Source: Triops longicaudatus (lineage: Eukaryota; Arthropoda; Branchiopoda; Notostraca; Triopsidae). Taken from it: DNA of 64,000 nucleotides. Below the pieces are notes generated by a model. That model was not told where the DNA came from, did not search any database, and worked only from the letters and a program-made list of their open reading frames with translations. A program made the position numbers and the translations under genes. Location of the stretch: positions 62,001-126,000 of the forward strand of contig JAGQDJ010000156.1 in NCBI GenBank assembly GCA_022885665.1, read 5' to 3'. Positions 33,570 to 45,246 of the stretch are shown in pieces (the stretch's first letter is position 1; every line of letters begins with the position of its first letter).

Positions 33570-35631
33570 ATGGAGAGTTGTGCAGAAGGTTCGTCAAGCC
33601 TCCGACAACCAACACAGTGGAATCCTCGCGTTCACTTCGAAGCCGACGAAGATATGGAAGCTTGCTTCGCAGCCTTTGATAAAGACGGGTAAGCTTTCAA
33701 AACACAAACGCAGATCATGTGTGAGTTACCGCAAGTGCTTTTCGGGAACTTTGGACGTATTATCTTAAAACTCGCTCTAATTACTCAGCTTTGAGTGACT
33801 TTCGTTTGCATCGCGTTCCCCGATTAGTTTAAACCATTTCCGTTGCATGAAAGTTCATTTTTTTTTTGCGGTATTATATCCTAAACTGTGGTGTACTTTT
33901 GAATTATTTACTGCATGATAATAACGAAAATCGTAAAAGTTTGAAAAAGTGCGACTAACGTAGCTGGCACATGGCGTGCGTAGAATGATTTATTTTTTAT
34001 ATTTGTTCGTGCCTGTATTCCTTTTGTTAAGCGATCGAGGTACTATTTAGTTTGTTCTAGTCTGGCATATTTCTAGTAACCCTCAGTCACGGGACTTTAC
34101 CTGAGCGGCACGTTACGGGGTCCTATCAAGAAAGGTTTGAAATGATGCATGATATCTCATCACTTGCACGTAGACGCGCTCATAGGCGGGAACGCCTTGG
34201 GTGCCTCCACTGAAATAATAAAAAAAGGAACGAAGAAAAGGTTCAATCGGTTCTAACACGCGTTAGCTGCTTAGTCGTGACCTCTCCTGAGTAGCAAGTT
34301 TGATGAGTTCAAAGTATCCTTGGTTATTATCAGGGATGGGTCACTGACGTTGCTTGACTTTGGCGCCTTGTGTCGCACGCTATTCCGCAATGCGCAGGGG
34401 AAGGCGTACCAGGTGGACGATGACAAAGTCAAGGACATGTTTGATGTATTCGACGATAATCAGGTAGGCACTTGCAGATAATTAACCACATGGGGTTAAA
34501 AGATAACGCCTTTCTTAATCAATTACGTAAAGGATGGATTTATAGACCACCAAGAATTCCGATTTTGTTGGAGCCAATGGATTAAGCCCGTAAGACTTTT
34601 TTTTTGCAAAATCCACGAATAAAATCGCTGTATGCAAAATTTGTTCTCCGATAGATTGTTCGTCCTATAAGCGCTCTAGTCATTGTCGATGTGCAAAACG
34701 ACTTCATAAGTGGATCTTTGGCGATTCATAAGTGTCCCGCTAAGCATGACGGATCTGAAGTATGTTGAAAACTGTTAACTTAGCGAAGAGTTGGTTTAAC
34801 TCGATCAGCTTAAATGTTATTATAGGTTTTAGCACCGATCAATTATTTGCTTGATAATGTACACTTCGAAACCGTGATCTACTCGCTGGATTGGCATCCC
34901 GAAAATCACATTTCATTCGTGGAAAATGTCCATCTCCGTAAACTACATCCATCTTGCAGAGTGAAGATAGAAGAAATTCGTCCTTACGACACAGTTATTT
35001 TCGAAGGACCTCCGATTATCGAACAAAAGCTGTGGCCCAAACATTGTGTACAAGGCACTTGGGGCTCGGAATTACACCCAGATTTAAAAGTAGTGGACAA
35101 TAAGGAGTATCTCTACAAAGGTTTAAACCCCGACATTGATTCCTACTCGGCCTTTTGGGATAACAATAAAGTGTCCGAAACGGAACTTTACGCGAAATTA
35201 AAGGAAAGAAATATTACTGATGTCTACGTTTGCGGCCTTGCGTACGACATTTGTGTAGGTAAGCTAACCTGCTATTTAGCGCAGTAAAAAAGGGAGAAAA
35301 TTCTTACTGTAATGTGATAAAGGCGCTACGGCTCGTCATTCTTTGGAGCGTGGATTTCGGACGGTTTTGGTAGAAGATGCCTGTCGTGGAATTACTCTCG
35401 AGCAAATCCAGCAAACTAGAAAACAGCTTGCTGTTCAAAACGCTGCAGTCGTTACTTCGGAATCGGTATTATTCTTCCGTGCACTGGAATTCTGCGATTA
35501 ATTGTTACGAATTTCTGTTATAGGTGCCAGGTATGGTCGAAGGGCGGGATCGCCCTTTGGAGCTTGGCTACTTCGCGGCCATGGAGTTACGAGGAAAATG
35601 TAAAACCATAAAGAACATCGACTCACCCTAA
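33570..35631 (+). CDS. Naam: Nicotinamidase with N-terminal EF hands
   Basis: The enzyme hydrolyses nicotinamide to nicotinate and ammonia in NAD salvage. Seven exons (33570-33688, 34334-34463, 34533-34589, 34655-34759, 34826-35258, 35323-35465, 35524-35631) give 364 aa, close to fly Naam. Two EF-hand loops come first: DKDGDGSLTLLD (broken by intron 1) and DDNQDGFIDHQE. The isochorismatase-like domain follows, with catalytic Asp about 114 (IVDVQNDF), Lys about 235 (EYLYKGLNP) and Cys about 280 (LAYDICV). Metal ligands fit Asp159, His161 and His165 in LDWHPENH. The triad is intact. Vertebrates lack this enzyme and use NAMPT instead (established knowledge). Intron 1 (645 bases) is the longest. 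Confidence 0.95.
33689..34333. other. Naam intron 1, nothing identified
   Basis: This 645-base intron interrupts the first EF-hand loop. I see no inverted repeat, coding exon or recognisable RNA in it. Confidence 0.5.
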
Positions 35632-36046
35632 CATTCACATAGATATTTAAAACTACGAATCTAACGGCTAATGTCCGCTATGTAGAGAAGTCCATTGAAG
35701 AGCCTTGTTACATCGGAGTATTTGTGTTCTTTTACGATTCATGCAAACAATGGTGCGACTAGTCTCATCTTAAATGTTTCAATGCTGATTCACCTGCTGT
35801 TATGTCCTGTTACATCATTGTTAATAGAAAAGTTGTTGCCGTCAGCCGCTTTTATGAGCATTACTTGTAGGCCAGATAGAAATGTGTTCAACGCAATACA
35901 ATCCTCGTGAAGAAGGCTTGCTCCGTAAACCTTGCACTGTGCAAAGTGTTATTTTTACTTTCATTTATTTTTATTTCATGGGCAGGAAAACAGTGACATT
36001 ATGTTTACATTAATATTAAGAGAGTTTCGTCAACTGTTCCACGGCA

Positions 36047-36238
36047 TTACTTCCTCTTAACTTTACGGGTCATTTCACCTTGCCAATACGCTTTCGGTAG
36101 GCTCCAAATCTTTACGACGGTTCGTTCTAAGAATCCTGTCTGTTGAAACCTTCGACGGAAGTAAAAAGTAGCAATAGGCCCAACGGAATGCCCGATAACA
36201 ACTTCAAGACAGGAAATCACGTATGTAGAGTCCTTCAT
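36047..36238 (-). other. Unassigned short open frame, possible relic exon
   Basis: This 63-codon frame contains YVISCLEVVIGHSVGPIATF, a hydrophobic, protein-like stretch, then a basic tail (YWQGEMTRKVKRK). An acceptor-like site lies just upstream at about 36280. The CLE...GP spacing is loosely like EXPERA-domain proteins (EBP/TMEM97), but the rest does not fit. It may be a broken gene fragment or chance. Confidence 0.2.
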
Positions 36239-37246
36239 TTGTATGGGAAAGACGGGATTCCCTACTTTCTATCCTGTATTTTCTACCAGGAAACAAACGC
36301 CTATGGTGAAATGAGCGTTATTAGGATCGCGATTTTTTTAAAAAATAAAAAGTACGAACGAATTATCACTCATGGAGAGTAAATTTGACAAAAGCATGAA
36401 AAGAAACTTATGATTCCGACAAATTCCGAGGAGGAACCTTTTTTTCGCGAAAAATATAGCTTAACATTTTTTTCAGATCTAAATGTGATGCACAGGTTTC
36501 ACGTCATTTTCTCATTACGATGGTGTAAGAATAATTCGAGCGCAAAAAAAATGTAATTAATTGTCTACTGGCATTTCGTATTGGATTTATTTTTCTTTTT
36601 TTTTTAAAGCCTATTCCTAATGCCCTACATTATTTTGAGTACTCCCCGACTTCTCGGATCACCCTTTTGGTGCCGGCTGGTTGACAAAATCTGAATTATA
36701 CTATGACATGACTGCAAGTCGGGAATACACTACTAGCTTACACGCTCTATTTCTTCATTTACAAAAGTTTAAAAATATGTATATTTTTCATTTCCTGTGT
36801 AGAATGTCTAAATTCGGTGGCATGTCAAAAGGTGCTTTGCGATCCAAAGATAAGTTCTAAACTACTTTCAATAGAAGTGTTTCATTTTTTGCTAACTTGG
36901 CCTCTGATAAAGATGCACGAGAGACGTGCAGAACTCCCGACGTTGAGCGAATTCACGAGTCTCGCACAAATCTAGGACATGAACGCTTAGGACGCACGAG
37001 GTCAAGACCCTGTCCACGTTTGAGCGAAATAACGGGAGTCGAGCTTACGTAAGTCAATAATCTCCTGTACAGTACGTCAAAATTGCTATACTACGTTTTT
37101 TGTTGCTTGTTTCCTTTACTATTAGCCTATTATTACTCGATACCGCTCGCGTGTAGCTCCAAAACTTTAGGCGACGGGGTACGCTCACGCGATAAAGCAT
37201 ACACTACTACAAGCAAGGGTGACTACAAGCGAATTACGACACAAAT

Positions 37247-37558
37247 TTACAGGTATTTTCTTCCAACTTCCTTTTTAAGTTTACGTAACGCCCCTTCTCT
37301 GATAAGATGCAGAAACTCGTTTTGGGCTGTTTTCACCCTGCCTCGCTGTACGAAGCCTTCAAGGTCCCGGGCCGTAGATGATGCCGCCGTGCTTTGGCAA
37401 TCAAAGCGCGTCATGTTAACTCGAAGCACGCCGAAATCGGCTGTAATGTACCCAACGCTCGTGTAACGGAACGTGGATCTGCACAAGCCGGCTTCGTGGG
37501 TTTGTCTAGCGCGGTACTGCAAGTACTCCATGTGACAGTCTATTGTAGTGTCAGTCAT
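37247..37558 (-). CDS. Unassigned intronless open frame, 103 aa
   Basis: I do not recognise this frame. It starts MTDTTIDCHMEYLQ and has a central part FRYTSVGYITADFGVLRV. It ends in a basic, helical-looking tail (LIREGALRKLKKEVGRKYL). Composition is balanced, and many codons end in G or C, unlike the surrounding AT-rich sequence, which favours a real coding exon. There is no signal peptide or membrane segment. The opposite strand also has an open frame over part of it (37083-37466), which I take as the shadow because its composition is less protein-like. It could be a complete small gene, one exon of an unseen gene, or chance. Confidence 0.35.
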   Translation of the reverse strand: MTDTTIDCHMEYLQYRARQTHEAGLCRSTFRYTSVGYITADFGVLRVNMTRFDCQSTAASSTARDLEGFVQRGRVKTAQNEFLHLIREGALRKLKKEVGRKYL

Positions 37559-38494
37559 ACCAGCTGAGTTGTGTTTTGGTGTAACGTGTCCGGACGGGAG
37601 CTTTGCTCTTCAGGTTCTGTTCTAATTATTCCTGAAGGCTTTCGCCTTTATTACCACCTATTCCCAGTGCAAATTAATCTACTTTTAGCCTTTACCCTTT
37701 TCCTGGAAACTCAATTCCTTTTGTCACTGTTCCAAGCGTTAAGAAAAGCGCCGTTGTCTCAACGGTTTACTCATGTGGTGCTATTGCATAAACGATTCTG
37801 TAAATTGTGATTGGGAGACCTGCTTTTCAATAAGGTAAGCTAATTAATATACACTTTTGCCCTTAAAAACCTGTTTGCGTTTTATTTAAAACTCATTTTC
37901 AAAAGAGGGAAAGAGTTTCCTTTCATTTAAAACTTGCACTTATGAGGGAAACACTTGTATAATCCTGTCTTTTAAGCCCTGGGGTGAAAACCAATGACAA
38001 ATTTTCTTTTCATTGAACACCCAGGCCTGTGTTCCCAAGGGACGGGTATTTAAGAACGCACCTGCAGTCACACAGTTGAAATGGTTGTTTGCCGGCGTCT
38101 GTAATGTAATAATGGAAAAGAACATGATTTTTTATGTCAAGATTAATTATCTCGCTTTTTACAACTCCTCCGCAACTGACGAGTTGCTATTTTTTGCTTA
38201 ATTTGCCCTTGGCAACTGGTAGACTTCCAAGTTTTTCTGTATTTAATGTATGGTACTGTCCCACGGTCGCTATACAAAGCCACGAAATGCCAAATAGCGA
38301 ACGTCACCGCCACAAAAGCGGCATGAAGTCTTAGGTTACTTTATCGACTCGGAGGAAGTGCTCACAAGTGAATTACTTCCGCTGCGTTCACTGCTATTCG
38401 AGACACAGCGCGTGATAGCTAATCTCTACAACCTTTGCCATAATGGTTTCTTGAGTCGTTTTTTGTTTGTCTTAGCAGGTTGTAAAGTGTAACC

Positions 38495-41489
38495 ATGACT
38501 GTAACCTACACTGCCGAAGTGTCTACCTGCACAGGGTTGGGGTGCTTTTGGAAACTTTTGTTCAGGTATGTCATATGCGTAATTTCACATAATTTTGCGA
38601 TTTTTTTCGAATATTTAAATTCCTTATATTCTTTAGATGGCGGGGAAGTATCTACAAGCTTCTGTGGCCGAACTTGCTATTGTACGTTGTTGTGTATTAC
38701 GCCCTGAATCTCGTCTACCGTTTCGCTTTAAATGGGGAACAGAAAGTGTAAGGCATTGAAACATTTCCAAAATTAAAAACGTTTCTAAAGTAGCGTCAAT
38801 TTACAATGCAATACAAATAAATAAAACATTCGAAATAAAAATTTTATAATATCAAGAAGATTTATCATAGAAATTAATAACATGACTGACGTAAGCCAAA
38901 GTATCACGAAAGTGCTTTTACATTTATTTTCGTTTTTAATTCTCTATGTGCTGATTTATTTATTTATTTTGTTTTTCAGTATGTTTGAGAAGATCGCAAC
39001 ATACTGCGATTCCTATAGTGAGCTGATTCCGCTGTCTTTTGTGCTGGGTTTCTACGTCAACCTGGTCGTAAAAAGATGGTGGGAAATGTACCAAGCCATC
39101 CCGTCAACCGACACACTGGCGGTATACGTCTCTTCTTCAATACATGGACAGGTAAACAGAGCTTTTTCCCAGGGTTTTGTGAACACGGCATAATAGAGCA
39201 GTTTTTGTGATCCATAGGACGAGAGAAGCCGTGTCATGCGTCGCACGATCATGCGCTATGTGAACTTAGCTTACGTTATCATCCTTTCCATGGTTTCAAC
39301 ACGGGTCAAGAAGCGATTTCCTACGCTAGACCACCTGGTGGAAGCCGGCGTGCTGTTGCCCAACGAGAAGAAAATTTTTGATGATCTCAACGCCCGGAGT
39401 AAACATGCCAAATACTGGATGCCGCTAGTGTGGGCTGGCTCGATTGTGGCCCGTGCTAGGAAAGAAGGCCGTATCCGAGATGATTTCGCGGTTAAGACGC
39501 TTATCGACGAATTATGCGCTTTCCGGAGTCGTTGCGGAACGCTTAATGGCTATGACTGGATTAGCGTGCCGTTGGTTTATACCCAGGTGAGTTACGAAGC
39601 TGAGATAACGAGAATTTTTAATAAGATTTTGTTGTCTTTAGGTCGTTACACTTGCAGTGTACAGCTTCTTCGCCGCCACGTTAATGGGAAGACAGCAGAT
39701 TGAAAAATCAGAAGGCAAAAATTTGGATCTCTACGTACCCTACTTCGCATTTTTACAGGTAAATGTCTTCAGACTTACTGGACAAGTTTTAATTATTAGG
39801 AAAAAATAGTTTTTCTTCTATATGGGATGGTTGAAAGTTGCCGAGTCTTTAGTCAATCCTTTTGGTGAAGACGATGACGATTTTGAGATGAACTGGCTCA
39901 TCGACCGCAACTTGCAAGTGTCATACCTGATTGTTGACGAAATGCACGCTGAACATCCTGAACTGCTCAAAGATCAGTACTGGGATGAAGTACTGCCTAA
40001 TGAACTGCCTTACACAGTGGCATCGCAACAATTCCGCACATCGCCTCATATGGGCTCCACAGCGAACTTGGAGCTGTCTGCAGGCGCACAAGAAATTATG
40101 ACCATGGATAGGCTAAGCGAAGAAGATGAAGAAGACGGTTCAAGCGACGATGACCTCAGAAGTGTTAGGGTATATTTTTAAATTTCATTTTATTTACTTA
40201 TTATTATTATTATTATTATGTATAAAAATATTACTATTAATAAAAAGTTATTATAAAAAATATTATTATTTGTAGTAGTAGTAATAGTTGTAGTAGTAAC
40301 AGTAGTATTTAGCTGTGATCTTTTTATGATGCGTGTTTCAGATATCGAAGCCGCGCCCTATTCGTCGCACAGATACAGAAATGTCTGAAAACACGCCGTC
40401 TAATTCCAACTCGGCGCCGAATAACGCATCTCGCATCACAAGGAAGCCCTCCGTTATTTCAGCTATTCAGAGAGTTTTCCAGAGAGATGGTAAGCCCTTT
40501 AAACATAATAAAGCTTCAAACAAAGCAAAAATGTTCCAAACAATAATGATAAATAGAACTAAAGGCAATACAAATCGAAGTGAAATTATTGACGAGTTTC
40601 ATGTAATGCTTAGCGAACTTGGGCAGTCAGATGTCCCTGCAGTCTGCAGCTGGTAGGCGGAAAAAGCCAGCGTATGGTAGAAGTACGAGCAGATACAGCA
40701 ACACAAATTCTCGCCCGCAGACTCCTAACCTTCCTACGGTACATTTTTATAGTTTTAGTTTTTCTGTTATTTTTGTTCAGTTTGATAATGGCATGAGCAT
40801 TGCTCGTGGCCGGGGTGCGTATTCTTCTAAGTAATTTCTTTTCTTATTAAATTTTACAGGATGACATTTTCAAGATGTCTGACTTGAGTTTGAGTGCCAA
40901 CTTCCGCTCGACTGATGAGCAGAAAGACGGGGATATGCTGTCACCCAGTCGACCACCGATGAAGAAACAGGATCGGAACATTTCGAACGATACGAGCGAT
41001 GAGGACGAAGAGCCATTGATTCCGGAGTCTCCTGCTCTTTCGCAATCGGTGCCGCGAACAAAGCCTGCGTCGTTGAGCTTGAGCGTACATCCGAGCCCCA
41101 GGCTGCTTAGAAAAACTAACAGTCCACGTAACTCTCCCAAGATATCTCCCATGCCTTCACCTGGTTTGCCAACCGAAGCGTTGGAAGCTGCCGGTGGCTT
41201 TGGTGCCTTATTTGCGTCAGATCCCAACTTAAGAAAGGAAAAACCGAAAGTCAGCTTACTTAGACCTGATGGAAGTTTTGACAAACCGGAGCCCAAAAAG
41301 GAGAAGTTCAAGATTGAGAAAGTTCCGGAAGATTCAGCGGAAACTCGCAAAGAGTCGGGTGCTGATTCGGAATCGTCAGAGCCTAAACTGAAAAAGAGTG
41401 ACTCGAAAGATAAAGCGAAACGCGAGAAGGAAGAAGTGGACGCGGTTCAGCTTGAGCCCATTGCTGAACAAGTCGATGAATCTGCCTGA
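38495..41489 (+). CDS. Best: Bestrophin, calcium-activated chloride channel
   Basis: Bestrophins are pentameric anion channels of plasma or ER membranes gated by cytosolic calcium. Nine exons (38495-38565, 38637-38747, 38980-39151, 39218-39586, 39642-39758, 39810-40169, 40342-40489, 40614-40738, 40860-41489) give 700 aa. The N-terminus has WKLLFRWRGSIYKLLWPNLL. The pore neck reads IPLSFVLGFYV, keeping the Ile-Phe-Phe constriction (about residues 77, 81, 85). Then come RFPTLDHLVEAG, the membrane segment VVTLAVYSFFAATLMGRQ, and NPFGEDDDDFE, the calcium clasp. From about residue 400 a long, charged, Ser/Pro-rich tail is unique to this protein and probably disordered. Splice choice in the tail (exons 7-9) is less certain than in the channel core. 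Confidence 0.93.
40190..40310. repeat. TTA/TAG-type microsatellite in bestrophin intron 6
   Basis: A run of ATT triplets near 40200-40220 continues into AT-rich sequence and then TAG/TAA triplets (40272-40312). It lies inside the 172-base intron between exons 6 and 7. Such tracts vary in length between individuals. Confidence 0.8.
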
Positions 41490-41888
41490 GAACATAACGT
41501 TCTTTTATATTTACCTTCGCCTTAGACAATCTTTTTTGAATGATTGATGATTTTTCAAACCTGGATTTGAATGCTCGCTCATTGTTACACTTGAAATCAG
41601 TTGTGAGATTCCCTGTTTGCCTTATTGTGAACGTATGCATTCCTTGCACATCGCTGCCGCGTGTTTTGTGAAGCACAAAAGCCTTGAACTGCCAGTGTTC
41701 AGTGCATAATACTTTGTTGTGAATGAATCAAATCGCGTTTCTTACTTGTGGTGCTCTGAGATTTTTTACCCTATAAGCAATAATGCTGCCCATGTAGATG
41801 ACTCATAACAGCAATATATGGGTTTTTAGACCAGATGTACTGACTATCACCACACAAGTAAAAGGTCACACTTAAATACTTAAGTCGT

Positions 41889-42748
41889 CTAATTTGCTCG
41901 TCTTTTAGTAGCTATGCTTTTGGGCTTTTGTTTCTTGCCTGCATCACCGCCGAAAAATGATGTAAAGACTTCGCTCATTTCCGGAATTTCGTACTTGGGA
42001 AGCGTCACTGATTCCATTTCCTATTAAATTATATTCGGTTACAATTCATAATCATTTTCTAAGAAAATTCCTACAAAATTACCTTGCGTGTTTCGGGATC
42101 ATTCATCATACGTGGCAACACAACAATTAAGAACAATGGTAGAAGCATCATTAAGACCTAGGAGGAGAACAGTGAGTAAAAAACTGAGAATAGCCCAAGG
42201 CTATTTAATTACCATGGGTGAGAAGAGCAAATCAGTAATTCGCCACTGTTCTCGGCGAGTAAAATACCGAATGGCTCCTTGTGGTTTAAACCTCAATGGG
42301 TATGGAAGCTGCTGTACTGCTCCGGGTTGCAATAAATTCAGTTTCCTTGCTCGAACTTTCCCCTTCGAAGTGAGATCAACCCTAACGGGTTCGAAAGAAT
42401 AAGATGGGTGATTGACTTCTAAAACATACGATCCAGAGGGTACATCAGGCACTAGGAACGATCCATCCTCCCTAATTGAATAAAATAATTTAAATTATTA
42501 CATAGCCGGCTCTTTATATGGTATTTTTCTTACTTGAGGAATGCTTTAATCTCTCCGCCATCTAAAAGTATTCGGGTTAAAGTTCTCCAGTTTTCATTAT
42601 TTTGCTCACTAGGGATGGAAACTTTGCCCTCAATTTTAAAGCCACCACTCTCCCCATCCTCTTCGTATGTGTAAGCACACTGTAAGAACAGACTAGTTAC
42701 GCAAAAAAACGTAGAAATTAATCGCATATTATCTGCCATGTTCAACAT
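41889..42748 (-). CDS. EMC7: ER membrane protein complex subunit 7
   Basis: This is a subunit of the EMC insertase of the ER membrane, with a lumenal beta-sandwich and one membrane anchor. Four exons (42748-42534, 42471-42213, 42157-42083, 42020-41889) give 226 aa. The signal peptide lies in MRLISTFFCVTSLFLQCAYT. The lumenal part has GFKIEGKVSIP, EDGSFLVPDVPSGSYVLEV and RVDLTSKGKVRARKLN, all close to human EMC7. The membrane segment VLMMLLPLFLIVVLPRMM is encoded mainly by exon 3. The cytosolic tail is short and basic, ending TKRRAN. Three in-frame ATGs (42748, 42739, 42733) are possible starts; I give the longest. It is convergent with bestrophin (stops 400 bases apart) and divergent from UNC-50. 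Confidence 0.94.
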
Positions 42749-43838
42749 TGTTTACAGCCGAAGACACGCCTCCTAGCGATTTACCGTGAGCGCAGCTTGT
42801 CGCTAGCGTCAAAATTGCTCAAGAAAGAGGGCGAAGGGGACAAAATGACTATGATTTTTTTTTATTATGGTGTCACAGGTAAGTGTTGAAAAATTTTTGT
42901 CATTTAGCAAATGTAAAATTTGGAGACTTTCAAGTTCAAGAATAGATTTTGATAAAGCTGAATAAGTTGCGGTTCACGAGAAAAATGCCTTCACGAAAAG
43001 TTCCCGTTCACGATGGTATAAATATTCCTAAATAAAACCTACTTAATCAAAGCGTTATCTGTCTGGAGTTAGAAGCCTTTTTCCCCACTATTCCATTTGG
43101 ATATACTTCACTTTTAAAGGATTTACAGTCCCATAGGAAAACGAAAATAGGGACCGCAAATCCTTTGAAAATTGATTCGATTAATCGAGAGTCATCGCCG
43201 AAATCTTCTATTTTTAGTTCAATTAATTAAAATATCGGAAATAACTGTATGCCTTCAGAAGAGAAAATAATGTATTGACATTCGGGCGTATTAGACGATG
43301 GTGTGTAATTAAAAACCCGCAGCCTTTTGCGTGAATTCTCATGTTTTGAGCTCTTCTTGAGTTCGAGACTTCGGCGCACGTGGCAGCACTGCTTGTATTT
43401 TCATTCAAACCGCTCGCACTTTATTCCTATCCGCTTGTTTACGTTGCAGAATTCGTGTTTTGTTGTGAGGCGAGCCTATCTTTCCAATATTTCAAGGGTA
43501 ATTTTCTTTTCGTCTAACACTCTAATTCCCCTTCAGGTTTCTGAACTACAACATGCCGATCGCCTTGCATTTAAATTAACTGCTTAGTTCCTGTCTTGGC
43601 GTTTGTTATGTGCGCAATCGTTCTTAGTCGACTATTTTTATAGACTTCGACAGTTGTAACATGTTTATGTCATTACTGGTCTGCTATTGCAGTTTACGAA
43701 AGGACAGATATGATTAATAACATTGGCTTTTTTCTCCTTTTCGCAGAAAAAATATCAAGTTTAATCACAACCGGTTTCTCAAGTCGCACCAGTGTGGGCG
43801 AAGATCAAAAAACTATATTTTTATAAGATAAGTCACAG
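42749..43838. promoter_or_regulatory. Shared EMC7 / UNC-50 upstream region
   Basis: These 1.1 kb separate divergent genes. No coding exon is supported; open frames at 43223-43408 and 43327-43587 oppose each other. A pyrimidine-rich tract ending ttttcgcag (about 43735-43746) looks like a 3' splice site, suggesting a 5' UTR intron in UNC-50. Confidence 0.4.
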
Positions 43839-44989
43839 ATGTCCAGATATCCTACGTCGCCTACACCGTCTGTGACAACCACGTCACAGTTCGGCTTCGC
43901 TCGGTCGCCACCTCTGTCTCACAACAGCCCGACGCAATTTTCTCCGTTACCGTCGCCTTTGGGGTACAATCCAGGTTGCCTGTCGGCCGCGGCGAAGCGA
44001 TGGAAATATCTCAAAAGGCTGATCAACTTTCGACAAATGGATTTCCAGTTCGCTATGTGGCAAATGATATATCTGTTCCTGTCACCCCAAAAAGTCTACA
44101 AGAACTTTTTTTACAGAAAACGTAAAACTTACTTCCGGTTACAAACCATAAAATGTAAAATTGTTACGTTTTCTAGAATCGAAAGCACAGTTTGCGCGTG
44201 ATGACCCTGCGTTTTTAGTTCTATTGTCTGGCTGGCTGTTTGGTAACTTCGAATTATTAAAATATATTGTATCTAATTTTGTGACAACTTATAGTATCAA
44301 GCGTCGTGTTTGCATTAGCGATGTCATTGTCGTTCACCGGGTTCATTAAATTTCTTCTGTATACTGTTTTCGTTGATTGTCTTTTTGCCGGTTGTGTTAT
44401 GACGACGATTTTATGGTAATTTGCACGTATAATTTCTATGATGAAAAAACAATTTTGTTTTCTGCACAAAAAGGTTCTACAGCAATCGTTGGCTCGTTAA
44501 AAGCTCATCTAATAATAGTCGTCTTCGTGCGGATTTCGACGAGGTGGAATGGGGGTTTGCCTTTGATGTCCATCTCAACGCATTCTTTCCCTCGTTGGTC
44601 CTTTTGCATGTTTTACAGCTTTTCTTCTACCCAGGTATTATTCTTAACAATTAAAGCTATTGCCTTATTTTCGTTTCCGTTTCAGTATTGATAAGCGGCA
44701 ATGGTTTTTTCGCAACCCTGGTTGGAAATTCCTTCTGGATACTCTCAGTATCATATTATATTTATATAACCACTCTGGGATATAGTAGTAAGTTGCATAC
44801 GATAGAAACAGAAGAAATGTCATTTGTGTATTTTTGAATCTTTTAGGTCTGCCATTTCTTCACAATACGAGGAGTCTTTTGTACCCATTGCCTTTCCTTT
44901 TCATCGTTTACATCGTCTCTCTGTGCATACAATGGAACGTTACACATACATGGGTAGAGTTCTATTTATATCGTTTACATATGCTGTAA
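43839..44989 (+). CDS. UNC50: UNC-50 family Golgi membrane protein
   Basis: UNC-50 is a multi-pass Golgi protein needed in worms for assembly and surface delivery of certain nicotinic receptors. Six exons (43839-44121, 44177-44242, 44295-44415, 44474-44634, 44686-44787, 44847-44989) give 291 aa against 259 in human. The extra length is a Ser/Pro/Thr-rich N-terminus. Family blocks are KRWKYLKRLINFRQMDFQFA, ARDDPAFLVLLSGW, VEWGFAFDVHLNAFFPSLVL, NSFWILSVSYYIYI and QWNVTHTWVEFYLYRL. Several hydrophobic segments fit a five-helix protein. It is tail-to-tail with CAPA, 257 bases between stops. Confidence 0.94.
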
Positions 44990-45246
44990 TTGTTTGAGAC
45001 ATTTATAAAGCCATTCCTATCACAATGCTAGATACCCGTTTCACTGAATAAACCATGTCGTGTATTTTTGAGTTACAGGAGTGTACAGACAGTTTCAATA
45101 TTGTTCTTTGAGTGGAAAAAGGAAGCCGCTGCTGAGTTATAGTATGACTAGCACATGTTTTCAAGTATTTTGATTCGCGGTAGGAAACTGAAATGTTGAA
45201 GTACAACTTAAGTACGTAAATAAGAATAGGTCGGACTAGGGTTTCT

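Larger units (their letters stand above)
35632..38494. other. 2.9-kb interval between Naam and bestrophin
   Basis: Apart from the unassigned open frames listed separately (36047-36238 and 37247-37558, minus), no gene is supported. The left end should contain the Naam 3' UTR and the right end the bestrophin promoter. Bases 36400-36800 are AT-rich. Confidence 0.4.

Noticed and set aside
38200..38320. Possible further TACTGT/TATACAAAG transposon end upstream of bestrophin
   Set aside because: Only one short, poorly matching end is visible and no partner repeat was found.
40847..41350. Minus-strand 167-codon Ser/Leu-rich frame
   Set aside because: Antisense to the last bestrophin exon; low-complexity shadow.
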